64,000 nucleotides of DNA from Nothopassalora personata (Eukaryota > Ascomycota > Dothideomycetes > Mycosphaerellales > Mycosphaerellaceae): contig CM066292.1 of NCBI GenBank assembly GCA_033816765.1, forward strand, positions 3,410,001 to 3,474,000, given 5' to 3'. Under the pieces are notes generated by a model. It was given only the letters and a program-made list of their open reading frames with translations. It ran no database searches and was not told where the DNA came from. This document shows, piece after piece, positions 54,057 to 64,000 of the stretch. The first letter of the stretch is position 1. Each line of letters begins with the position of its first letter. A program made the position numbers and the translations under genes.

Positions 54057-57000
54057 GAGAATGGGATGTGAACAGATGATGAACATGGCACGAGCGGCGT
54101 TGCCAGCTAAACCCGGCCCTAAAGAGCGAGCATGTACTATACCACCACTTCGAACAAAGTTCGCTTGAGCCACGCTGGCTCCGCTACGATATATGCATAG
54201 GTGCACAGCACAGGGTCGATGGTCAGAAAACCAGGCTTATTGGGCATGGACACTTCTGCAGCTGATTGACCATATGACATGTATTAGCGCCGAAAAGCCG
54301 ACATTGACTGCCTCTCCGTATCACATGACGGTGCAAAGACCAGAACAAAAAACAAGCGCGCAGGTTAGAACAACCACGCGAGTCTCATGGGACACATTGA
54401 AGCATATCTATCGCTTCGACTGTGCTCACTAGTACTGCACTGCAGACATAGATCAAGCTTTCGCGTGTCCGAATGCGCCATCCTACACGGAGCGATTGTG
54501 AAGGAGCACGAGCCTCAGTAGCATTATGTGCTCTGACTTCAGACCAGACCTAAGCGGTGGCAGGTGTCGTGGACATGAGTGTCATCGAAAGTTGCAAACA
54601 GACTGGAAGAGAAGCAAAAAGCCAATCATCCTGGATCGAAGAGCCGAAGCCACAGGCTCAGAAAGGCAAAGTCAGTCTCTTTGTCCTACACATACCATAG
54701 CCATTGTTCTGCAGTCAAGCTACATTTCCGCGTTGACGATTGAGCTATTCGACCAGGATTATCGACGAGAGAATTGTAATAGGTTGTGGTCAGATAGGTA
54801 AGGTGAGGGATGCATGGGTTGTGACGCTGACTTCAAAAGCAGTGTTCGGGTGGGATGCAAAAAGAGACAAGGCTCGTCAAAGTACGAGACAGAGCCAGCA
54901 GTTGCCATGTTTCCAATCACTTTCTGAACATAATCAAACGTCACCGATTTGACACCAGAGACAAAAAGGAACAATCACCTTGTCCCGAAGAACATCCAGT
55001 AACGCAAGTCATCGTCTACGGTGCTAGACACATCCAGATGGTGACAAAGACTTCTGGACCGCACCAGCGACGTAACACCACCTAGTGGTTGCGCCATTGA
55101 GGACAAGACGATCGTCAAGGAGGCAAAATTCTAGTGGTACATAGAGATACGAGTGTCTGGGCGAAAGAGCTGAAGAGGGAAGTGCTAACACGATGCAAAA
55201 AGCACAAATTAGCCGACAGCGAACCATCATCATGGCTTGAACAGCTCACAAGCTTCATGAAACCGGACCCAGGGCTGTCGCTGCCCTGGGATCGGCCTCG
55301 TCGATGTCGTCGCACCGTCAAAGGCACTCGCTTTTCCGATTGCGCTGTTGAAGTCATGGTAGCCGTCGAGTTTGCTCTTTTTGAACTATCTTTGAAAGTA
55401 TGGCATCTGGAGATCTCTCAATTCACAAGCCAAGTCTCGACGGGAGCAAAGAAACAAGCATCATGTCTTGGACGGCTACACAAAGTGACTGAACAAAGTC
55501 GAGATACGAGGTAGGTTCCAACGACAGCAAAAAGAACAACCACTATAGCGTAAACGGCTACAGGCCACGGGCCTCAGGGAAGGCAGAACTAGTTGGTCGG
55601 TCGACGCTGGATCCATAGCCTCATGCATCAATAAGAGAATGCTCGCTCTTCAAATGCTCCATGCGCGCTCTGGTTGTTGTCGAGGTGCACCTGATTGTGG
55701 CAACGTTATATGGGTCTACTTTGGATCCATGAATGGAGATCATCCATGAACCAGCATCCAAGGAATGACACACGGTGATAGCAAGACGCGCGCAAGATCG
55801 AGAGTACATAGGGCCCAGCAAGGGCGAAAGGAACAAATCTCATTTCCTCGAATAGCTGAGTGCCACGAGCGTGAATCACTGAATCAAGGATGTACTCTTC
55901 ACTCGGTCCATGGCTGTGACACTTGATCCGGGATCCGAGGTCGATGGACAGGGCCATCCAAGACAACAAAGTTGTCTGATATTCATGAAGAAAGAGATTA
56001 TAGTAGGCTAAATGCTGGAACAGCGTGTCGAGGAGGAGGATGGAGGGCAGACAGGGAGCAAAAATAACAACCACCATGGCCTGGACGGTCCCTGGAGGTA
56101 AGGAAGCCGAAGAGCAAGAGTGGGCCATCATCTCTGGACCTCGTTTATGACTCTAGATATCTGCAGCATGCTGCTACATGCTTTGGAGTACACCAGGCCA
56201 TGGACGTTGTCGAAGTGCGGGACATTTGGTGAGATCATCTACCTTCAAGCACAAGAACGGGATGTGAAGACGGCACGGACCTCTCACGGACCTTGCCCAG
56301 GCTACAGGGCGCTGTAAGTCTATTGTTCAGGCAGACAGAAGAGCGAAAAAGGCCACGGCATCTGTCTCAAGCAGCTGCACCTCCTTTGACCAGTGCCAGA
56401 ATTCGGGCATCCTTGTTCCAGCCACGAACAGGGAGTTCGTCGAATGGAGATGACTGTGAGATGTAGATGTGTAGATTGTTCACCGGATCGAGCATCAGGC
56501 CGCAAGATGTGTGAATCGTCCATCGCCAGCCAGAGATGCCGCCTTTCATGAGTTTGTTGCCCTTTCACATGCCGTTCTATCTTCATTCGATCGTTCCGGG
56601 AAAGGACAAAAAGACGAGTCGAAAGTCCCCACATGGTCCCTACCTCTTAGCTGGTGCCAGGAGCAGTTCGTACGTGAGGATCCGAGGAAACTGGCAGAAA
56701 GATTTTTGCAAACGAACGAACCCATGTAAAAATAGCAACCTCCTTGCCTCCAGTAGCTTTCGGTGATGAGAAACCATTGCAGGATTTGAGTCATATCCTG
56801 AAATGGTCACGTCAATGCAGCATTGCAAATCTTGATGCTACGCACTTCGCCCCCCCCCCACCATTGAGGGCAAGGAAATCATCACCGAGGATGTTACTTT
56901 GTAGCATGTAAATACTGGTGATCACTGCAGCCCATGAGAGATGATAATCACGGTATCGTTTGCGGCAGTTGACACCCACTGCAGTTGAGCTTTAAGCGTC

Positions 57001-57821
57001 GGATCAAAGAAGTCACACAATTGTGCTGCACACGTGAAAGCTTGGCAACAAAAGCTTTGCATGGATGCAGACAGATCATCTCCATGCCCTGACAGCCTGT
57101 GCCAGAGCTGATCTACCTCGCGGAACTGTATGGATTTCCCACAGCAGAAATGATGGCGGCGAGGTCAAAACGATTCATGATATTGTCGAGACCACTGCTG
57201 TCGGGAGGGTAGTGTCCCATTGCAGCTGTTGACTAAGTGATGTTGAATTCAATCGTCTAATATAGTGCTGTGCCTTGCATAATTGTGTTGTAGTCCCCGC
57301 CTAGCGCACGACTGCACTGCGGCTGCTCATCGTCTCTCCCCAGCGATCCGTGCTTTTACTTCGGCGACAGTTTCCCGTACGGCTGCCGCGTGGCATCGAG
57401 GGGAGTCATTCAAACGCGCTCCAGACTCATGAACAAGAGTGTTACTGCCCATGGTCGTTGTCATTTCACATGCAAACCCATCCACGGAGTCTGTTGTCAT
57501 CGAGCTGCTCGTCTGGAACTCCGCAAATGGACGATGTGGCTGGCAGCTTCTCACGTCGCGATGGCGATGAAGCGACCAAAGTGTTAAGCGTATGGGCCTG
57601 AGGGGACCAACCATCAAGCAGTGCCGTGAAAGGTTTGCAAGTCCATTGGGAATTCGAGAACTAACATGCCCAAGTGCATGCAGACCATGCTTGTATGCTC
57701 TCCTTTTATGCGCCTTGAACATCCATCCTGACGCGTTATAATTGTGCAGTACTCTGGAATAACACCCAGGGCATATGCCAGGCTCTGTGATGTTTGGCGA
57801 TGTCAAGATATGTCAGGTGTC
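54057..57821. other. 3.7-kb region without a recognisable gene
   Basis: Open stretches of up to 140 codons exist on both strands (for example 55706-56131 minus, 55134-55514 plus and 57327-57806 minus). None has a motif I know; they overlap in antisense and some lack an ATG. A poly-C run lies at about 56850-56860. Composition is host-like, with no RIP look. It may contain unrecognised short genes or non-coding RNAs. Confidence 0.4.
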
Positions 57822-59126
57822 TCAGCCTGGTGGTTCTCGCTTCTTCTTTCGCATGACAATCTTGCCCCCATCATCTTCTACCAGCTCAACCTCGCGAGTG
57901 CTCCCATCTTCAATGTCTACCGACTGCCCCGTCTTGATCGTCAACGACTTCGAGTTGGTCCAACCACTGGAATCTTCAAGCTCGTCTTCCCATCGGATGG
58001 TGTTCATTTGTCGCTGTCGGAGCATCATACGATGAACGAGACTCGCTATAGCAGGAAGATTACAGCTGATCATAGACAGATGCAGCTCGATCTTGCTCCA
58101 GGTACCGAAGTGACCAAAGTCCCAATTCGGGTTTCTCGAATCGCGCAGCGGCAGGATGAATGTTAGTCGAACGATGCTGCAACCTGTTACCATGAAGCCC
58201 AGCAGTATTATTATGCATATTGCCGCTCTTCTTTTCACAGATACGCCGGTCAATTGGATGAGTTTGGGTATTGGAAGCAGCAGGGTCCAGAAGTCGAAGA
58301 GAACGATCTGTACACTGATCGCCATCAATGCAGGGATGAGTTCGATACCGAAAAAGTTTTGACGAACGATGGCTGACTCTCCTTCGTAGTACTTAAGCGG
58401 CCAGAAGGTGACGATTGCGCCGATAGGGTACCCAATCATAGACGCTACTAAAAGGCCCACGGTGATCCAGCATAGCTTGTGGAACGTAGTGTTGACCTCC
58501 CAAATTCGAAGGTAAAGGAGCGCCCAGGCCAGCTTCGTGCCTAGGGTGCTGATTAAGTAGAACGGTTCGCTGATATACGTCCACCAGAGCACTTGTTTGA
58601 TATCGTGAACTGTGACGACGCCGATGGCATCCAGACCAGACCAGTAAGTGCGAGAGAACGCTGGACAGACTGCCATCTCAATGGAGATGACATATATGGC
58701 CAGCATGACCCAGTCATCCCACCAGTATCCGGGTCCTTCGAGCCAGCGAGAGCGTGAAAGCATTCGTCCTGCCACGCATAGCGACGAGATGCTAAAGAGG
58801 ATATACGAGACAACGAGATCCCTCTCGCCTTCGTCTCTAGCTTCCAGCCCGCATTGTTCGGCATAGCGATTCTCCCATGCAAGCAGATCTGCTAGAGTTG
58901 GACATGTTGTCTGCACGCATATGGTCACGTCAGAGTCGAACAGAGCTTGGTGAGTACACTCTAGTGGGCCAGAGGGTTGCACCAGGCATGCTTGAATGCA
59001 AGCGTCCAGTCCTTCTGTGGCGTTCAAAGTGACTTGCTGGGGACCGTCTTTCTCATTCGTAACCGACAGTACCTGCCTTGCCTGGCACAGCAGTCCAGCG
59101 CCAATGCACAACCAGAAGACACTCAT
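57822..59126 (-). CDS. CFEM-domain Pth11-type seven-helix receptor
   Basis: Fungal-specific GPCR-like protein of the plasma membrane. ATG at 59126 (a TTG two codons upstream is ignored), 434 aa, single exon. A signal peptide (FWLCIGAGLLCQA) is followed by a CFEM-like extracellular part with Cys at 43, 47, 57, 70, 75 and 92 (canonical CFEM has eight). The rhodopsin-like region follows with seven hydrophobic helices: VVSYILFSISSLCVAGRML, the signature WWDDWVMLAIYVISIEMAV, LGTKLAWALLYLRIW, and CWITVGLLVASMIGYPIGAIV among them. The cytoplasmic tail is acidic and ends KKKREPPG. The founding member, Magnaporthe Pth11, senses host surfaces; the ligand here is unknown. Confidence 0.88.
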   Translation of the reverse strand: MSVFWLCIGAGLLCQARQVLSVTNEKDGPQQVTLNATEGLDACIQACLVQPSGPLECTHQALFDSDVTICVQTTCPTLADLLAWENRYAEQCGLEARDEGERDLVVSYILFSISSLCVAGRMLSRSRWLEGPGYWWDDWVMLAIYVISIEMAVCPAFSRTYWSGLDAIGVVTVHDIKQVLWWTYISEPFYLISTLGTKLAWALLYLRIWEVNTTFHKLCWITVGLLVASMIGYPIGAIVTFWPLKYYEGESAIVRQNFFGIELIPALMAISVQIVLFDFWTLLLPIPKLIQLTGVSVKRRAAICIIILLGFMVTGCSIVRLTFILPLRDSRNPNWDFGHFGTWSKIELHLSMISCNLPAIASLVHRMMLRQRQMNTIRWEDELEDSSGWTNSKSLTIKTGQSVDIEDGSTREVELVEDDGGKIVMRKKKREPPG

Positions 59127-59880
59127 GCTCAAGCAGAGCTCGAAGCATATCAGTATCGAACAGGAATGAGAAGATAGTCGAAGGATGGCTTTGCCAGGCG
59201 GAAGACATGCTGTTGGTAGAGATACTCAATGCGGAGATCTTGGTTGCTTAAGTTAGTGGATGTTATAAATTCTTGGTCGAGACTATCGCTGATCTGCTCA
59301 TCCTAACCCAGATAGGTCATCACGTTCTTGATCCGACAGGAGCTGTCATTGTTGGCTGCCGAAATCTACCGCCAACTTTACCGGCACGGACAAACGCTCG
59401 GTGTCGACAGAAGACGACCAAAATTGCTTTACGGGAGCCGTCGACATCTGTCCCGTCTTGCCAAGTAGGAGGCGCGCCGTCCGCGGTGATCGCGTTCATG
59501 CAAAGCGCCATTAACGGCGAGTAGTGACTGTTGGTGTATTGGAGAGCGGCACAGAGTCATGAATCATGATGAAAGAGGAAGCGAACATGATCGGGTTATT
59601 GATGTAATTCTGCATTTGATCTCGACCGCGTGTGCTACGATAATAGCTTAGATTCACCGTTAGAAGCTTAGTCAAAGATCCAATAGCTATCCTCTGCTCT
59701 AGGAATACATGTCGCGTGAAACGGGGTCTCATGCTTCACACATTTGTCTCACCTTCATAATCGCCGCGAAAACGCAATGACTAAGCTTTTTGATCGTGAC
59801 AATACCGAGCCCGAGGGTAGTCTTTGAATACGAGCAGCTGCGTACCAAGTAGGCTTATTTACAAGCTGATAATGACCTTA
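59127..59880. other. Intergenic, no supported gene
   Basis: Upstream flank of the receptor gene. Small open stretches only. Repeat DNA starts near 59881. Confidence 0.5.
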
Positions 59881-60130
<250 letters not shown>

Positions 60131-60288
60131 CTGCCCGTACACATCTCAAATAGCCCGTAATAAGGACAGTGTAGCCAAGTCGCCGCGAACGCTATAGGCG
60201 CGTGCTTTATGATACGATAACCTCGACACAACTATACAACGACCCAGGCTGTAAATGCATTTCGCAAATCACGAGCATGTGACGGGTA

Positions 60289-60412
60289 TTGATTGATTGA
60301 TTGATTGTTCCATTTTCGTGCTATGTAAGTCAGAGACTATGCAGCACGGCTTGGCCTAATCGCCGAATTACCCTAAGGCCCTCCTAGGGGGCGGTGTACT
60401 TTTCGGCTAACT
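60289..60412 (-). mobile_element. Second, inverted retroposon 3' end with (GATT)n tail
   Basis: On the minus strand it runs GTTAGCCGAAAAGTACACCG ... GCACGAAAATGGAACAATC and ends in about five AATC units at 60289-60308. It aligns with 59881-59990 with roughly 10-15 differences. The two ends point toward each other across about 160 bp of unrelated sequence. Confidence 0.6.
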
Positions 60413-60480
60413 AGATACAAAGGATTCTTGATTTTTGGCTACGCCGCCGGACCTAGGCTTAGTGTACCTACTTTACCCGA

Positions 60481-63400
60481 TTCCTAGCGATGTGGACTAG
60501 CGCCTAAGCATCCCTAGGGCTCCTAGTAATGGTTCTAGAACTGTCCTCCTAGAGCTTCGCCTCCTATTCTCTAACTCCCTCTCTTAGGATAAGGTTACTA
60601 CCTTGATTCGTTAGTTCCTATAGCGCTTAGGTACTAATGATGACTTTTGGGAGGGTGCTATATTAAACTCGAGTTCCTATAAGAGGGGTTCTAGAGGCTC
60701 TAGTAGTTTTAGTAGTAAGTAGTAGTCTAGATAGTGTACTTGCATTAGGTCTTAGTGATTTAGTTAGGGCTGAAGGATAAAATGGCCGTTATAAGCAAGG
60801 GCGGTCTACTTCTCTATTTCCTTTTGTTTTGTTACTATAGCTCCCCTAAATTAGAGTCTATAATAATAAACTAGATCTTACCTTAAAAGGCGGTTCTGAA
60901 GCAGGCCTCTCTATAGTCTAGTTGCATAAGCATAGTAAGATATATAATACCCTAAATGAATCTAGCCCTTAAGGCTAATAAATAAAAACTTTCCTCTACT
61001 GTCTCTAAACAAATGAGATATTGCTTTATAAATACTTGTAAACAAATGAAGGTCTTGCCATGTACAAATAAAAGTGTAGTTAGTCTCTAGAAGCCTCCCA
61101 TAGAGAATGTAGTTTAGTGACTTTAGCTTTATAAGCCAATCTGCAAGCTGCTATGTAGTAGGGATATACTTAACTATAATTAAGCCTTCTTTATAAACAT
61201 GTCTACAAAAATAGTTCCTTAGTCTAACATGCTTAGTTCTTCTATAGTTAGTGTAATCTCTAACTAGCTTAATAGTAGACTAGTTGTCTATAAAGATCTT
61301 AAAGGCTTGAGCTTTGTAGTTGGTTATTTTCTAGGTTTTATAGAGTAGATTTCTTAACTATATTACTTCCCTGTAGCATTTAGTTAAGGCTATATACTCT
61401 GCTTTAGTGCTTAACAGCACTATCTCCTTCTATAGGTTGGATTTCTAGATAATAGGACTTCTAGCCATTTTGACTAGGAGTCCTAAGGTTGATCTACCTA
61501 TTAGATCTCTAGAGAAATTAGAGTCTATGTAGATCTCTAGCTTTAGGGATTGTGTTTTTCTAAAGATTAGGCATTTGTTAATTGTTCTAGCAATGTATCT
61601 TTAAACATGCTTTACTACAGCAATATGTTCTACTAAAGGATTAGCTAAGAATTTGGCTAGGTGGTTTATTGCATAGGAGATATCTAGCCTAGTCTAGTTA
61701 GCTAGGTACTAGAGTTCCCTAATTAATGTGTTAAACAGATTGTAATCCTATATGTTGCATTGCTCTTTATAAGCTTTATACAGGCGGTTAAGGGGATACT
61801 TGACACTTTTGGCTAAGTCTAGGCTATGTTTCTAAAGTTTCTCTAAAGCATAGTGCTTTTAGGAGACATAGAGATCTCTATTCTTTTCACTCTTTAGTTG
61901 TATGCCTAGGAAAAGGTTGGTGTTAACAGTTTTAATAGAGTACTTCTTCTTTAGTCTAGCAATGAACCTTTTAATCTTCTAATTACTGTCGCTAAAGATC
62001 TAAAAGTTATCTATATACAGGAGAACTAAAAGATTCTCCCCCTAAAAAAGACATGCATTAGAATTAAGTCTCTTTAGGCCTAATTCTTCTAGAGCTTCCT
62101 TAGCATCATAGTACTAGAGGTTTACAGCTTGTTTTAATCTATATAGTCCCTTCTTAATTTCTAGGACTTTGTTAGATAGATCTTTCTTAATAAGTTCTAC
62201 CCCTTCTAGTGGTTTAATATACAAAGGTCTATTAATGTTAGGGTTTATAAATGCTGTTTCAACATTAATCTGTCTCCTCTTCTAGCTAAGAACTGTGCAT
62301 AGGGCTAGGAGAATCCTGCTTATTAGTAGCCTTAGGGTTGGAGCAAAGGTTTTAATATAGTCTGTCCCTTGCTTTTAAGTAAACCCCTTTACTACCTATC
62401 TAGCTCTACGCTTCTTAATAGACCTATTAGGAAGATACTTATAGTGCAGGACCTATTTTCCTATAAGCAGTTTCCTGCCCTTAGGGACTTTCTATAATAG
62501 GATCTATATAACATATTCTATGTCTTCTAAGGAGTTGAATTCCTTTCTAATTGCCCTAATCTATTTAGCTCTATTAGGTCTGTTTAATGCTTTAGTTAGG
62601 GTAGCAGGATCTATAAGCTTCCCCTTCTTTACATTATCTATAGCTATTATAGCGAATACTTTCTTAAGTTTGCTATAATTATAATAGGATCTGTTCTATC
62701 TTAAACTTCTCCTAGTTAGCTTAGGATAGACCTTAGCTTGTTTAGTCTTTATAGGCTTATAAGTCCTATCTCTCTTCCTCTTACTAATGTGTAGGGCAGG
62801 GTAGAATAGTGTTATAGCCTAATTAGGGTCTTCTTATACAGCTAGGGCTATGTCTTCTTAGTGTAGCTCTTTAGACTATAAAGTCTAAGGCTTATGCTCT
62901 ATAGGGGATTGTTCCTAGAGCTAGGTGTGCTCTATAGGAGATTGTTCCTAGAGCTAGGTGTGCTCTATAGGAGACTATTCCTAGAGCTAGGGGGATGTGT
63001 CTCTAAATAGTAGATGTGAATCTTCTGTCCTATGCTCCCCCTAAGACTAACCTTAGTTAGGGGAGTCTTGTTGCGAAGCCCTTTGTGTTTTAGGTTGGTT
63101 ACTATGCTATAGTAGCTCCCCCTCTAGCTACATAGCTCCCCTTAAAGGTTTATAGGGTTAGTAACTCGCTTCTAGCTCGTGTAGCCCTTTATAAGGCATA
63201 TAAATACCTTTATAGTAAGGGTCCTTAGGGTTATTATAGGGATGTCTAAGGAAGGTAATCTCGTCACCTAGGACAGCATGCTTATTACTAGCAGCAAGCT
63301 AGGAGCTCTTAACAGTCTGCCCTGTCTACTCCCCCTAAGCGACCTACTTGCCTATAGGGATTTAGTATTACGAGTTCCATAAGAAATCTTTATTAAAAGT

Positions 63401-64000
63401 TATATAGGGGGAATAGGTTATCTTATAGACCTATTTTTCTTTCTCCTACTATAGCTTCTATAGTAGGTAGTTAGTTAATGAACTACCCTAGAATCCTATA
63501 TACTACTATATGTCCGCCCTTATAGAGAACTTTTTAGACTTAGTATAATTGTCGTTATGTTTGTATGCTTTATATCCAAACCTCCTTACATTCCTTAAGT
63601 CTATCTCTTTAACATTAATGCCTAGGTCCTTCTTAAAGTCAATCTATAGTACATTTTTTATTGTTAAGTTAAAGAGGCGGTTCGTAATATAGCATGCAAA
63701 ATCCATAGCCTAGGGCTAGAGGTTCTATAGTAAGCTAGAGTCTACAAGCATGGCTCTAGCCTTGTTAATAATAACTTTGTTCGAAGCTTTAGCAATTCTA
63801 TTCTACTTAGGTGTATATAGTAATGCAAAATCCTATCTAATTTCTTTATATTAGGCATGTGTTCTAAGTTTAATGTTGTTGAATTCCCTACTACTATCTA
63901 AGAACTAGATCTTAGGTTTCTTCTTATAGTAGTTCTACATTATAGTAAGCTAAGTCTTAATTGCTGTTAGAGCAGCACTTTTCTTTAGAAGTGGCAAGCA
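60481..64000 (-). mobile_element. Second copy of the 7.3-kb Copia element, truncated at left, cut by the window edge
   Basis: Position n here equals n minus 46414 in the first copy (60481 to 14067, 64000 to 17586) with no net indel over 3520 bp. I count only about nine differences by eye. It contains the end of the antisense frame, RNase H, RT, the 33-bp repeat (62896-62994) and part of integrase, all with the same RIP stops as copy one. The left end starts abruptly inside the antisense frame; the 3' LTR and about 1.5 kb are missing. The right end lies outside the window. Confidence 0.95.

Noticed and set aside
55134..57806. Frames of 126-159 codons on both strands in the gene-poor stretch
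   Set aside because: The best ones lack ATG or motifs and overlap each other in antisense; no support for any single one.

Overview
The window looks like nuclear DNA of a filamentous ascomycete (Pezizomycotina, possibly Dothideomycetes). Host genes carry short GT-AG introns of about 50-120 bp with CTAAT/CTGAC-like branch sites. The gene set includes a CFEM/Pth11-type receptor, an intronless SRP54, a queuine tRNA-ribosyltransferase subunit and a secreted GH18 chitinase. The repeats carry the scar of repeat-induced point mutation (RIP): CpA/TpG pairs converted to TpA, so in-frame stops are almost all TAG or TAA at former CAG, CAA or TGG codons while CpG survives. No species is assigned.

Layout. 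1-8230 is RIP-mutated repeat DNA: a plus-strand Copia relic (about 1690-6680) split by a small non-autonomous LTR element (3367-4653) with identical LTRs, a 5-bp target duplication and six 79-bp tandem repeats. 8675-10443 is an AMPK beta-subunit gene. 12255-12563 and 19847-20278 are two halves of one gene split by a complete 7278-bp minus-strand Copia element (12564-19841), which carries an extra antisense reading frame and a half-tRNA-iMet primer-binding site. 20281-27490 mixes decayed genes with a 0.6-kb MULE-like inverted-repeat element, a gag-only short-LTR element (21732-23183) and a Tc1/mariner DD34E element (26142-27486) killed by two nonsense codons.

29032-31191 holds two divergent mitochondrial genes, one of them bL19m. 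31700-39650 is rich in broken genes (a CobW-type GTPase, a fragment of an allantoate-permease-like transporter, half a sugar transporter, an unrecognised minus-strand gene) around one intact chitinase gene. 39721-54056 is a compact block: thymidylate kinase, QTRT2, an AIM6-like protein, a nucleotidyltransferase-like protein, a broken amino-acid permease, a hotdog thioesterase, a disordered coiled-coil protein, SRP54 and proteasome alpha4. After about 3.7 kb without recognisable genes comes a CFEM/Pth11 GPCR (57822-59126). The window ends with two inverted (AATC)n-tailed retroposon ends and a second copy of the 12.5-19.8 kb Copia element (60481-64000), cut by the window edge.

Several intact genes are arranged as divergent pairs sharing short promoters: mitochondrial protein/bL19m, TMK/QTRT2 and SRP54/PRE6. 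The two Copia copies share their RIP mutations almost exactly, which implies duplication after RIP. All ten differences between the two LTRs of the complete copy are CpA/TpG-to-TpA changes.
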